64,000 nt of DNA from Pholis gunnellus (lineage: Eukaryota; Chordata; Actinopteri; Perciformes; Pholidae): positions 20,514,986 to 20,578,985 of the forward strand of contig OU342807.1 in the NCBI GenBank assembly GCA_910591455.2, written 5' to 3'. Under the pieces are notes generated by a model that did not search any database, was not told where the DNA came from, and saw only the letters and a program-made list of their open reading frames with translations. Every line of letters begins with the position of its first letter. Position 1 is the first letter of the stretch. Shown in pieces: positions 1 through 35,300 of this stretch. The translations under genes were made by a program, and so were the position numbers.

Positions 1-1474
1 CTGGAAATAGATTACTTTAATGGCTGTTGTTATATTTCACATAATATTCAGAGGTATATTCATCATACGGGGCCATATTTCTTTTTTACTTGGAAATATT
101 TGTATTATTTTGAGCATGCTGGCATAATATTTCATGTATAATATTATGTCTTGTGCAAAAACATTCAGAACTTTATAAATCACTTTTTCCAAAACCAAGC
201 CTAGAAATGTTTTGACGGATTTACGGATAACATTTTTGCATTTAGATGCAAATAATGGTGATGAACTTGAAACGGAGACACTTTTCTTCATGGCGACACA
301 GCCCATAAAGGATGGTGGTCACACAGTGAGAACTGGTCCGTGCAGCTCTGGACAGCAGTCCTGTTCAGAAATATGGTCGAGTTTGTCCTTTTCTGGACAC
401 CAAGTGTCCTGTGGCTTTCAGAGCAACACCAACCACCTATAGAAGACGGAGTCACAGTCAGTCCAGTCTCCAGTCATGTGTGTGTGAATACTGTACTTGT
501 TAATCAGTGCTGACTGTTAAACCCACTCCAATCTGTATTAATCTGCTGTTGATAGCAGTGTTGTGATAATTTCCTCAGTACCTGCAATGTTATGTCAGAG
601 CACAAGGTATCCCAACACAGTTTTTGGCACAGTCATTGTTAGTGAGGAATTAACATGTTTTACCTGTTCTCTTTTATTCAGACACTTGGTCATTGTCTCG
701 TCGGCTATTTCAGTTCTCATTTTTTTGCTCCAAGATGCTTTGCACACCACACCTTTGCATCACATTGCACTGCAGCGTGTGTGATGGGAAGAGCATGAGA
801 TTAAGCCTGGAACAAATGAAACATAACAATGCTTGCAGAGCTTAGTCAAAAGTGATCTCATCAGTGTGAACAACAGCACTGCTTTAATTAGAAACACAAA
901 TGAACAAATTACACGTAAATCCATTCAGCTGTTTTGTTTGTCAAATTCTCCTAATTTGTGAAATATTCTGTATAATCCCATATTATGGCGTGACAGAACC
1001 CTTCCCAAATTAGAGGGTTTGGAACCTCCAGTGGTTTCTAGTCTGTAAATATCCATTTCTTAGGAAAAAAGACTTTAATTAACTCCTAAGAAAGTTCAGT
1101 AGCATAAAACTGTTCTTTCACTATTTGGCTTCTAATAATGTTAAATAGCGATCTACAAGCCATCTAGTAGCTCATAATCTACACAAGCATCAAAGCAAAG
1201 GCTTCTGCTAAGAGAGAAAAAGTGAACGTGCCAAGATGCTAATCTCTGCTACTGTACATCCTGATCAGATTTTAAGATAGCAACAACGGACTGAATCACT
1301 GGACACACTCAATGACTCACACAGGTTGTAATTTAATTTCAGTGCAACAATTCACCAAATTCCAGGATTTGGCTTACATACTAAATATATACGTTTTGAT
1401 GCGTTTAGTAGGGAAACCCCACTTCTCGTTAGTGATACACAGCATAATATAGAGCTTGGCATCAGTGCTGGCTG

Positions 1475-1480
<6 letters not shown>

Positions 1481-1528
<48 letters not shown>
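1481..1528. repeat. (GT)n microsatellite
   Basis: GT dinucleotide run inside the intron that leads into the first smurf2 exon of the window. The rest of 1-2019 is intron sequence; I looked for the earlier C2-domain exons (DFFRLPDPF type) and did not find them. Confidence 0.95.
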
Positions 1529-1529
<1 letters not shown>

Positions 1530-2019
1530 ATTTGAATGTTGAACTCTGCGTGTTTACTGTGGGAGCTGTCTGGGTCTCAGACAGTGGTGGAGCACATCAC
1601 GGGGACTTCCTCTGTTCTTCAACCACGACTAGACTCTGCTGCGCTTAATCTGCACAAACACTCGAGCACGTGCACACAAGATACTTTAAATCAGCTAATC
1701 GGCCTCATTACACAGTCTGAAGGTCTACACCGCAGACATGGTCTGCATTGTTCTCTTGCTGTTGGGGAGAATTAGTTGGAAGAGATGCGAAATACAAGTT
1801 TCAGTTTTTACTGTTTTTTTTAGTCTGTGTATTTGTCGCAGCTCATGATTTAAATTTCATACCCTGCGGGTTGATGACCTGCTCTGCTCGCTTTTCAATG
1901 CACACACAAGCATACGTCATGTGTTATTGAACCATTTGGAAACTCAATACATATTGTCAGGATTGCAAACTACTTTTTTGTTTAACTGTTTTCCTTCACG
2001 TCTTCTCTTCCTCTGTCAG

Positions 2020-24038
<22,019 letters not shown>

Positions 24039-27000
24039 GAGACGCGTTGGAGAGTGTGTGTGTGTGTGTGTGTGACTGTGTGTGTGACTGTGTGAACATG
24101 TGTGACTGTGTGCAGGACACTGATGGACTATTATTGTCACTGCGACGCACCGACAGGCTCACTCGGAGCCTGCAGTCTTCCTCTTCTCTCACCGCTCTCC
24201 ACATTCTTCCCTTATCGATGTCTTGTTTGAACAGCTGCTGGAGAGTCCTCCCGTGTCATTTCATTTGTATGCATTTGTTTGTTTGGGTTTAGTTTTGGTG
24301 TAGTTTGTGTGAAATACGGAGAGCAAAGTAACAGCTGTTCAGTTAAGAGCAGCTGCATTTCTTTTCACCAGCTGTGAGTCGTGTTGTGAGTGAGCAGGTT
24401 GTTTTTGACGGCTCCTTCTGCATTCGGAAAAAGAAGCGGCACCGCCCGGTCATCTCACTTTGAATATTGTCAGATCAGGAAGTAGTTTATCAACTAACAG
24501 TTTAACGTCTTACAAAAGTGTTTTCCCAAATTGTCCCTAGGCATCTGAGAGCAGTGAGTCGCTATATTGTTTTGCAATTTAAACTGATTGAATTGCTCCT
24601 TGTCATGCTACTGAATCTTTAACACTGCAGATAGCCATATCTTGCCCTTATTAGCCATCTTAACCTCAACCAATACACCTTCCAATCCTCATGGCGGCAG
24701 AGTTGGTGTGCTTTTATTTTGTAGTAGCGCCACAAATTCATCCTACCTCTGTGTAATTCTTTGATATTTGAAGGGTTTCATTCCAAAATGGTGTGTATTG
24801 ATAGCTAATTCAGATTCAGAATACTTCTTTTTTCTTCTTTTTTTTTTTTTTTTTTTCTTTTGCAACGATGCTTGATAATTAGTCTGATTTTATTACCAGC
24901 AGTCATTTTGTAACTACAAAACTATATCATTGAAATTCTTATGCAGACTGTCTTGGATGTGGGTCTAATGTTTTGTGGTGTTTCTGGGTCGAGCTCATGG
25001 TGGGTTGTTAAAAACAACGAGGGACGATGGAGGAGTGTGTGAATCTTCTTTTTCTACCCATAATCACTGCAGTGTGGCCATAAACGTGTTTCTGCATGCT
25101 TAAACATTCGTATGCAAGGAAGTCAAACTGTTTGTAGATGAGTTCCCCATTTTCTCTACTAGCACAGTGTCCCATATTTAAAGCTGCAGAGATGATTGAA
25201 CCTCACTTTTCGAGCCTGGTTCTCTTGACATTTGTCTCCGGCAGTTACAAGTATGCATGCTTTTCTTTATTTCTTTTCTTTTATCCAACTCAGAATAACC
25301 CAGCACACCCTCCTGTCAGATCATATGTTAAAGGGGCACATCTGTCCAGATGGGACCAGGCTTGATGATGAGCTGTTCAAGGCAGGCGTCTATCGTCAGT
25401 CCCATCCTCAGTTTAAAAAGGCAGAAGTATCTCGTTCTCTCTCCCTTGTCACTTTAGAGCACTTTACAAACTGAGCAGCGATGGCAGGAGTGCTTTCTTC
25501 ACGATAGATTGAAATATATCATTTAATTTGCTATGTGACTTCATTAGAAAAATACGGAGTAAAAAGTATCTACACACCTGTCATTTTTGAGTATATATGT
25601 ACAAATGCATAGCTATTTTGTATATGGTTGCTTTTTCTTTCTGTTCGATTTAAATGCAAGCATGTCGGTGTCTGTCACAGACCTCTTTGCATTCTCAGGT
25701 GAAGTTTTGTTTTTTGTTTTACATTTATTAGGCTAGTGTGTGACGAGAGCTAAATCTGGTTGTAATGAAAGGCTCTGTTTTTCGACCCATGATGGAGCCT
25801 AAAGGTTTGGCAGTTCAAAGTGATATTTTGTTTTGGTCAATCGCTTTCACTTATCAACACACACCTTCATAGGAGGACATGAATGGCCATATTTGTTGCT
25901 CTGGAGGTCTGTGTCGCTGCTGATTTCCAAACAGCAAAGACAACAATGTTATTTCATTTGCACAGAAGCGGTCTGGTTGCAACATGAATTTTTTTTTTTA
26001 AAGCGACAATGCTGATGGTGGCCTCAAACCCTCAGAGCTGCAAATTTTGGAGGTTGAGTGCTGCGGAGCTCCTGGGTGCTACACGGTGAAAATGTTCAAC
26101 TAAAATGAAAGGTCCCCAAAAACCAGTGAGGAGCAGCGCCATCACTACAGCCTCCATCCAAAGAAAACCTCTCTGCATGAATGGACGCTGAAGATATGAA
26201 GCCTATTTATTTGCATAATTATTACTCTTTGAACACTTTTTGAATTGGAAGAATCTGTTAAATGTTCTCTTTTTTTTATTATATGTATACTGCCTGCATT
26301 TACTTGTAACCATGAACAGTTTGTTAGCTGATACTCAGAAAGAGTTTTTTTATTTTGTAGTGATCATGAGACAAAACGGAGAAACACAACATGAAATTGT
26401 CGTCTTTGTACAGTTAAATAGGATTTATTTGATTTTACCTTTAATTACCGGACTCGGAGGCAGAAAAGAAATGCATTATACATGTTTTTTATTTTTTGCA
26501 CACATTATGCATACTTGGGCTCCAAGTTATAATCAGACACTTCCTTCTATTTACCGAATAGTTAATGGACTGATCAAGTTTTTTTTTTTTTTTGTAATGT
26601 AGATAAAACACCTATATAGATACACATACACACATGTTCTTGATATGCACACATGTATGTTTGTCCAGTGCACACAGTCCACTTCTGCTCTTTGTAACTT
26701 TTTGTTGGCACCATGTTTTCTGGCTGGTTCAGTCTTCAGTGCAAAAGTTTTGGGGGTTGAGAGCTTCCAGACGGGGGAAATCCCACTTTTCCCCAGTAAA
26801 GCAGCAACATTGGTCAGACATTTTCAAAAATGTAGCAGGTTGTGAAAGAGTGAAGAAAAAAAAAAAAGGTAAATCGTTGCTTTGAACACCTGCTGCAGGA
26901 AGAGATTTGTGATTATCCTGATCTGATGAATCTGAATAGATTGAGAGCCAGTTCTGGCCAAAATGATAGACTTCAATGCTGGTTTAATTGGTTACAAACC

Positions 27001-27290
27001 AGAACAAGCTGTGTAACGTTCAACTCTCTCCTCACTGTTTAAGTACAAATTAGTGTGTGTGAGAATGACTTTATTAAATTCAGTACAAAACAGTAAAAAA
27101 ATCGTTTTTTTTTTAAAAACGTCACCATGTTTTATTTCCGATCTGTTTTTGTATTTATTATTACAGTATACTGTATGTGTTCATAGTTTTTCACATCAGC
27201 TGCTCTGTGAGCGTGTAACTGACACCTGTACAATAAAGAAGCAAAGTAATAAACTTCTTGTACCCTTGCAGAAAGCTGAGCAATAAAACT
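24039..27290 (+). other. smurf2: smurf2 3' untranslated region
   Basis: About 3.2 kb after the smurf2 stop with no other gene. It begins with a TG-rich stretch (24053-24112), is AT-rich, and ends near AATAAA signals at 27232 and 27282. Further AATAAA-like motifs near 28195 and 28226 could give a longer form. The length and lack of splice signals fit a long regulatory 3' UTR. The exact end is inferred from the signals only. Confidence 0.65.
27232..27287 (+). terminator. Candidate smurf2 polyadenylation signals
   Basis: AATAAA occurs at 27232-27237 and again at 27282-27287, with a TAATAAAC variant between them, followed by T-rich DNA around 27410. A close pair of canonical signals at the end of a long AT-rich 3' UTR is a reasonable cleavage region. 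Transcript evidence would be needed to choose between them. Confidence 0.5.
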
Positions 27291-28482
27291 ATGCTGTTTG
27301 GACCTCACAGCATTATGTTTTATAGAACCATGTGTACTCCTGTCTTCTTTTGTGCTGAAAGTGTAAAAGACTAAGTGCGTCGTTGAATCTACAACACATT
27401 TTATAGGATCGTCATATTTTTTTATTTGTACTTTTTGTAATGTAAGCAGCAACAATAGCTGTCAGATAAATGTAAAGTAGGATTACAGTTTCTCTCTCTG
27501 GAATGTATTTAATGGCATAAAATGGAAATACACAAGTAAAACAGGAGTAGCCTTGCCACAAAAACTCTAGGCTACTTAAAGAACTTGTAGTTTTTTTTTA
27601 CTAATGTTCACCTTTCCTGAAAATGGTCATTTGAATATCTAATGCTGGATGTTATGTGTTTTGAGACATACTGTCAGAAATTCAAAGGAAAGTGGTTTTG
27701 TCCAGGAGATATGATGCAGGGATGGGATTTCAATGCCAGGACTGTTTGCTGGATCTGTTCCTTCAATTTACTCAGAGTGTTATCAGCTCTACCAGCAGCT
27801 TCTGCTTCTGCCGCTGGAAGGAGGGAAATTAATCACGTCTTGTCTTAGATTTGCTAACTTACAAATTAGTCCGAATGATAATTATTATGATGAAATTATT
27901 TATAATGATTTATTTCAATAATGACAGCATTCTTACGTATAAATATTTCTATGGTTTTGTATCAATTGTTCTAATGCAATGGTAACGTATTTACTTAAAA
28001 TATATAAAGTAGATGTCTGGCTGCCTTTGATCTGTTATGTGTGTCAAAGTTAAAAAGAAATGTTCTGACTTATCGCAGACGGGAGGATCTGAAAAGTCTA
28101 AATGGGAAATAACATGGAACATGGTTAATAGAGATAATGGAAGAATTTGAAGACATTAAAGAAAGACGCTTAAGAACTCCTGAAGCAGATGTAATAAAGA
28201 CAACCAAATCTTGTAATCTCTACAAATAAACCATTGACTATGATACACTAACATCAATTTGAAAGGTGCCATCCTGCATGATGAGAAAGTTATTTTAGTT
28301 TCGGTAACGTCATGTTAAAGGTATTTATGGTAACATTTTTATGTAGACCAATAATTCAAAAGCAGTATTGATTTTTCCTCAGAAAATATGATTGTGAATT
28401 AATTATAATTTAAAAAAATTGACTGGTCCCAAATTTACATCTGTGGGAGACAGGTGACGTTTGGTTCCTGCAACACCGGAGG

Positions 28483-28654
28483 TGACGTCAGTCCGCTGTG
28501 AATAACAAACATGGTGGATGAAGCTTCCGACAAGTCGGTTATTGTGAGCTCTTCCGGGAACAGGAGGAGGATCGGAGGAAGGCCAGCGAGCAAAAAAGAG
28601 AAAGTGACAAAAGACGACAATAACCATCGGTTCAGCAAATACGTTTAGAAACAA
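28483..28654 (+). promoter_or_regulatory. CRE-like motif and likely first exon of the small Cys-rich gene
   Basis: A perfect palindromic cAMP-response element, TGACGTCA, lies at 28483-28490. A short ORF of 45 codons starts at ATG 28511 (MVDEASDKSVIVSSSGNRRR) and stops shortly before a good donor (AACAAG|gtggga, about 28654). No donor in this ORF is in phase with the next exon at 29447, so the ORF is more likely upstream or leader sequence than the N-terminus. The region is more GC-rich than its surroundings, which suits a promoter. Confidence 0.4.
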
Positions 28655-29474
28655 GGTGGGATTAAAACAGTCAGAGATGGCTTTAGACTACTGGACATGC
28701 TAGCTCTGTGTCGTTGTATCTGACTAATGTAAACTAACGCTAACGTAACACAGCGTGGAAACGTGTTATCAGTCATATCCCGCTATGTGTCCATAAACCC
28801 GCTAGTTAGATAACTGACTCTCTGATTGTAACGTTATCTTCGGACCAGGAGCTCTTCTACTGAAACCTGGCGAGACACAGGCCATGTGTGTGTACACGTG
28901 CTTTCACTTTAGTACCACTTACCACTGGTAGAATGTAACTAAGGACAAGTACTACCCAAGTATTGCACTCGTGTATATTTTAGGGTACTTTCACTTTGTT
29001 CTTGCTACTTCATACTTATAACTCCACTACATCTCAAAGTGGAAATATTGTATTTTTTACTCAAGTAACGTTATATTTATTTGACTACATTTAAAGTTAT
29101 ACATATACCATTCTGAAATGATAATGCATAGTGAGTACTTTTAATTTTGGTTCTTGGGGTATATTTTGATAGTAATACTAGTTCTTTTAGTAAAGTAAAA
29201 TGTCTATAACAGAGTATTTCTACACTGTGGTAGTACTGCTTTTACTACCACTCTCTCATACCATGGTGCCAACACTTTCTTTAGTTAATGAAGACTTTCT
29301 TATTTGACGAAGTAAAAAGTATTTTTAAACTAGAATGTAATGATGAATATCAGTATGACGTGTGAATCCAACAACCTGCTGATATACATGCACGTGAAGG
29401 TGTAATGTTTAATGTATAGCCTCGTTTTAATCTGTTGTCTGTTTAGTGAAAGTGTGCATCACGAAAACCAGTTG

Positions 29475-30452
29475 ATGATGAATTCACCAAATGAAGTTGA
29501 GCAGAAAACCTTCGAAAATGGAAAGGTAAACGTGACTCAGAAAATGAATGCACATCTTTGGTATTTCCGTCAAATAAAGGAAAAAATTATCCAAATAAAA
29601 TGTAAACAATATGCATACTTGATGTATGCTGAAATAAAATATATATATTTAAACTATTTTAGATGCCTGTGTGACAAACATTTTAATTTACTCTTTTATT
29701 ATAATAGAAAATAAGTGTTTTTGATGTAATTTGTGAAGCTGTAGTGTCTGAATGTGCTATATAAATGAAATTGTGTTGTGCCGACGTGTTGCTGCTTCAT
29801 TTCCTATTCTTAAAGGAGTCCAGGATCAAAGATGCTGCTTGTCAAAAGACAAAGAGTCAAGACGAGTGGAAGACAACCAACCGGTCAGAAAATACAGGCG
29901 AGTCACCTTCACTTGAGCAAAGTCCTTCTCCCGCAAAAGAATCTAAAGAGTGCAAGCAAATATTTAACATGTAAAGTAATACGTTTAAAATGGATCCACA
30001 CCCAGATATTCAGGAAGAATTCATCACCTCGTTAAGCGTGGGAGACGGCCGCTACCTGGTGGATTTGGGGAGGTATGCCGATGTTAATAATACCAAGAAC
30101 GATTCAAATTGAGTTATTTGTTGTTCAAAATTGACATGTCACCTACTTCCTCATGAAGATTTCCTGAGTTGATACTCTTGTCAACAGAACCCGTTGAAAA
30201 TAAGCTTGCGGCTACTCACGCCTCGTTTCTGACTCCCTCAGCTCGTCAGAGTTCATCGTTGATGAAGAGTGCATCCTTCAGCTCTTCAAGTCATGCCGGG
30301 AATGCAGCAGACAATGTACGGTTAGAAAACGTGTCAAAGGACTGAAGCTCGTGGTGAACCAGGCGTGCTGCTTCTGCGAAAGCCGCTCTAAATGGACTAA
30401 CCTGCCGGACGATGATGACGACGACGACGATAGTGATTTGCAGATAAATTGA
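29475..30452 (+). CDS. Small Cys-rich protein with IVDEE/CxxC module (THAP-associated type)
   Basis: The secure core is two exons: ATG 29990 to 30072, and 30242-30452 (TGA), giving 97 residues. It contains FIVDEECILQLFKSC, then C-x2-C-x3-C, NQACCFCESRSKWTN, and ends in an acidic run and DLQIN. The same module forms the C-terminus of the THAP gene at 36,628-39,660. A longer form starts at ATG 29475 with exons 29475-29525, 29816-29897, 30006-30072 and 30242-30452. It closes in frame at 136 residues but needs a GC-AG intron (gcgagt donor at 29898); otherwise the 29816 exon runs to a stop just before 29990. No THAP domain is visible. The paired cysteines suggest zinc binding, which is inference. 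A possible poly(A) signal AATAAA is at 31131. Confidence 0.55.
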
Positions 30453-32395
30453 AAAGATACAGCACATGGACAGACCAACTCAGCCAATCAGTAATCCTCG
30501 TAGAGCAGTGTGGGACAGTGGCTGTACGGAGATCATGCTGCAGCAGCAATATGTTTTCACAGTGGATTAAGCAGCTCGACTTCTGGTTATTGTCACACGT
30601 CGGTGGAGTTTGGCTGTTATTCTTTGGACTGTCGTGAAGCGGTCCTCAACTTCCGTGTATGCTTTTACCATTTTTACTTCCACATCAGAGAACCATCTGA
30701 TTCAAGCAAGAGGTCTGTTAACCTGCACAGCGCAGCCAAGTGACACAACGTCTTTAATTGGCCGGTAAGACAGTGTTCGAGTGAGCCGAGGCAGAGATGG
30801 TTCCCTGAGGGAAGATGGACTTTTCTTCTTACTTCAAGAGGTTCATTCATCTTTTGATTAGCTTCCATCCTTTGCGCCAATATGTATTTTTATAAAACAA
30901 GCAGCTGCTCAAACGATTGTCAAGTTTTCAAGCAATATTGAACATTGTTTTAATGCCTCATCCTATTCATTGTGCACATGTAATCTGTAGCAGGATATTC
31001 TGTCTGGGGAATGCATGTTCATGCCCAACGTGAAATGCATTATGATCGTATGCCGTCACATCTTGAGGTGATCAGGATCGGATCTTTGCCCGGCCTAAAT
31101 GCTATCTGTACAGGTTGATTATACTCTTAAAATAAATACTGGCTTTTAAGATGGACACTCTCCCTGCAAAAAAAAACAACTACATCTAGTAGCAGTACCT
31201 ACTTGCAGAAAGTGAACAGATGGTGTAAGCTTAAATAAACATGTGAGCCACGATTAATAAATCATTTCGGATTCCTGCCCACAATCGAATCAAAACACCT
31301 TTTTTGCATAATTTAAGGCCCAGTTATAGTAAATCCGTCATTAGCATTCAATAAGTACAGGTATGTTAGATTTGATCTGATCTTCAGCTTTGGAATTAGA
31401 AATGTCAGACTTCATGTTATTTTGTTTGCTACAGATGGAAAAGCCTCGTTACAGGATTTGTTCCGTAACTTTATACGTTTTTGATACTTTGGTCAATTGT
31501 ATTAGGATCAGCCTTAACCTCAGTAAAATACAAAAACAGTAACCCGTACCTAATGCAAATCACTTAACCTGCAACTGTGAGCCAGTCCAGCCAGTAGAGT
31601 TCAGGATCCCACACATTTAATGGATGACGATAAAGGGGCATTTGTATGCTCATTAGATACATTAGTGGACAGTGCTACCATTTGTGTTGGTTAAAAACTA
31701 CGACACGTTTAGTTCTGACAGAGTGAAAACAATCAGTGTATCTGAGGAAAAGGAGGAGTCATGAAAGACTTGATTATCCATCGCCCCTGGTGATCGGACA
31801 GCACAGCACCAGGTTCATTAAAAATCAAACATTAAAGCTTAAAAATAAATAATTCACGGGAAGGGTTAAGTCACAAAAGCAAGACATCGCACGTATAAGG
31901 GGGGGAAATGGAAGTTAAAAATGTCAGTGTGGGACATTCATGCTCGTTAACTTTGCATCTGTGATCCCTATTTGGCAAGAGGAAGAACATTTTCACTAGT
32001 TGTTTGCTACAATATCAGCACTCAAAGACGGCACAGTGAGGGAGCCATTTCAAAACATTCCTTGTTATCAAGTACTAAAAACCCGTGGAAGGAGGATACT
32101 TGGTCCAAGATGGCGTTAAGGTCACGTATAGCAGCTGAGGTGAGAGGAAGTTAGCTAAATTAGCTAATAGCTACATGTTGTGGAGTGTGTTCAGTTAATT
32201 AATAACCATCAGGACTTGTATAAGTTCTTAAATTCCTATTTTGTGCAAATCTCTGAGGGAAGATCTCGAGGAGACGGTATTGTTCAGCCAGAATGTCGTA
32301 CCCTTAGTTGTGAAAAGCAGAAACAAAGTCTTTTGCAGCATGTTCCTATGATGTTAGTCCAGTCTGGATTGAGCGGAGCTTAAAACAGCCCCGTG
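30453..32395. other. Intergenic stretch between the small Cys-rich gene and cep95
   Basis: About 1.9 kb. The first part is probably the 3' UTR of the small Cys-rich gene, up to AATAAA at 31131. The rest should contain the cep95 3' UTR on the minus strand; ATTAAA on that strand at 31616-31621 is one candidate signal. No convincing coding exon is visible on either strand. Confidence 0.4.
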
Positions 32396-35300
32396 TCAGT
32401 GCAGATAGCTAGTGTTGTACTGGAAGGACGCCATCTGGACCCGACTGCGCAGCGCCTGGACCTCCAGGTCCTGGAAATGGTCGTCCTCGTCGTTCTGGAT
32501 GATGATCTTCTGCAATTCACCGATTTCACGCTCCATCCTGGAACGCAGCTCTCGCTTCATCTTCAGCAGAGCCTGTGGGAATGGCAGTGAAGAAGTACTC
32601 AGATTGTGTTTAATGTCTTTAGTACAAGTAGAGCAATATATTGAACTATCGACAGAGCCGTGCCGGCAGTGCCTACATGTACCAGAAAGCATTGCGTGCG
32701 AGCGTCTGACGCCCAACAACAAATCCTTCCCGAAAAACCCGGTAGCTCGTGGAGGTGGGCATTTCAAACGCGAGTGTGTACAACAAGTTAAAGGAGTCTC
32801 AAATACTGAGACAAAAATGCCGACGTGGTGTATCGTGCCCGGATGCTCCAGCTACAAGAAGAAGAGAGAGGAGCTCGTGAGCGTCAACTACCACCGACTA
32901 CCGACAGATGTTGTACGCTGCAAACAATGGCTCCGAGCGATTCAAAACCCCAAATATGACGAGAACGCACCGAGCTCAGCACTGGGGAGTCTTCGGGTGT
33001 GCTCACTGCATTTTGCAGCAGATGACTACAACAGGGACATGCGGTCAGAGCTGATGGGAGGGCCCACCAAGAGACTGCTGAAGACATCCGCTGTGCCCGC
33101 TGTGTTTACAAGCGATGTCGGCCATGGCGAAGCAGAGCCCCGGGAGGAGCGCGGCCGGACAGATGTGAGCGGTTTATAGCTAACGGTAGTAGAATGCATT
33201 GAATGCATTGCTAAAAATGCCACATTGTGTTATGCACTGTTGCTAATCATTGTTATTACCTCTGCCATCGTAGACTAAAGAACAAACCGCCTGCACTTTT
33301 ACCGTCAGTGCGTCCAGCTGTGAGACCGAAACACGGTCAGCTGCTTCAGCCCACGGTCACGGTGGGCTCGTGCCTGAGGTAAGACATTACGGTAATGGAG
33401 ATTCTGATTTGGGCTTTCATTAAATAGTGATGCGTTATAAACTTTAATCATGGTGTCCACGTTTATTTACTGTTTTAGGAAATTGTTGCGTAATTTTTTA
33501 AAACTCTAACCCCGAAGCATTTCCAAGAGGTATTACTGTAGAGTTGTAGCCTGGCTGCTGTCCAAACCAGGACACAGTAGTAACAATCCCTGATCTCCGT
33601 GCTATAATAAAGGCAGTTTAAAACGTTCGGTAGAGTTGTCTGGAGCTTTTATTGTGAAATGTAAGCACAGAAGGAGTGTAGCTGTAATGTGCTGCAGCTT
33701 ACAATATGGGAGGCAACAAAGAGTTGTCTGTCTTGGTTTGGACTCGGTAGCCTGTGTTATTATTTTATTACCTTCATAAGCATAGACGCAATCATTAGCC
33801 ATTACATTGTGCAATCTGCATTTACTTAATAAGTTAAAGCAAAACATCTTGTCTATTCTATTTTAAGTAAAACACACAGCTTTCTAACAAGAGAGTCCAT
33901 TGAAGTTGGTGATTTGTGAGATTTCAGCTCTGATTAAAAACATATTGCTCATGTTGTGCACGAATAAGATTCAAATTGAAAGATTTTTGTGACAGCAGTA
34001 CTAAGTCAAATGTTTACCTTTTCTTGAGATTTTTTCCGGACCTGGATATCCTGCCGCTCTTGGGAAAGCTTTTCAGCGAGTAGTGAAAACTGAAAGAGAG
34101 GAAGCACATTAAAGCTCATCCTGGAATTCATGAGTAGGTCCATTTTAAAACTATACAACAGTGTGTGTGTGTGTGTGACTTCCTGGTTCTTATATAGGTC
34201 TGTGTGTGTGTCCCACCTGGTCTTTGTAGTAGTTCTCCATGGACTTGATCTGGTCCTGGTGTCGTCTCTGATGTTCCAGCCGCTGCTCCTTAGCGTAGGC
34301 TTTCTGCTCTCTCAACCGGACTTTCTGTAGCTCCAAACCCTCCTCAAACAACTGCTGAAACATCTAGACAGACACACAACCACACATCACGCAAAAGACT
34401 AACACCAGATGTTCCCATGGTTTGTGATGTAACTTGTATTACTTAATATGTGAAGTTATTACTCTACAGCTCTGATTCCTCTCAAGCAGCCACACAAATA
34501 CTTTAAAACAGGGACCTAACTTGCCTAATAAAGTTTGGGTTTCAGAAGAGATGGAAAATCTTTTTTTATCATTGAGTATTTTATATATTTGGGTTTGAAC
34601 GGGACTGTTGGTCAGACAACACAAGCAAATCCTAGTTGTCATATTAAGCTCTGGAAAAATTGACCTTTTTTGTGGCACTTTTCAATACTTTGACATTGTA
34701 TGTTCAAGACATTAAATACATAAATTGGGTGTAATTCTACATTGAAGTAATCGTTAAGTCACTGCCATAGTCCTAGAACTGGAGTGCAGAGTTGCGACCG
34801 GCCTCCACTACCCACCCTCTCCTCCTTGGTGCGAGCCCTCATCAGGCGGGCGCGGTGCTGGACATGGTAGTCGCTGTGGTACTTCTTGGCGCGTGCTACC
34901 TGCTGCCTCTGCTCCCTCTGTCTGTTCTGGGTCGACTTCTGCTGTTGGATGCGCTCTTTGAAATCCCTCTGGAAGATAAAAATGTTCAGCTGGTCTGCCG
35001 TGTTTCACAAACACCGCTTGTGCAGAACAGGCAGGTGAAGTCTGTCTGCATGCAGGTGCACTGTTTTGTAAAAAAAATATGATGATGACACTCTAAACAT
35101 CCATTGTACCGGTGGTTGATAAGGTTACTTAAATGTGAAGGGACCTTTTGAATGTGTGTCTATGTGTTGATGCTCACCAGACGCCTGTTGTGGTCCTTGT
35201 CTTTACGGATGATCTCCACCAGCAGGTCATGTTTCCTTTGGGCTTCTTCCACCTGACAGAGAAGCAGGCGTTTACATATTCATTCGTCAGTCCTTCCACC

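Noticed and set aside
25138..26885. Several short ORFs after the smurf2 stop
   Set aside because: They lie in the AT-rich 3' UTR, have no splice signals or recognisable domains, and are of a length expected by chance.
32412..33179. A 255-codon open frame on the plus strand covering the first THAP exon
   Set aside because: Only the part from ATG 32817 is THAP; the upstream part is antisense to the last cep95 exon and reads as unrelated sequence.
34792..35082. Leu-rich plus-strand ORF (LLLGASPHQAGAVLDMVVAV)
   Set aside because: Antisense shadow of cep95 exon 34816-34968, whose minus-strand coiled-coil reading frame fits the gene.
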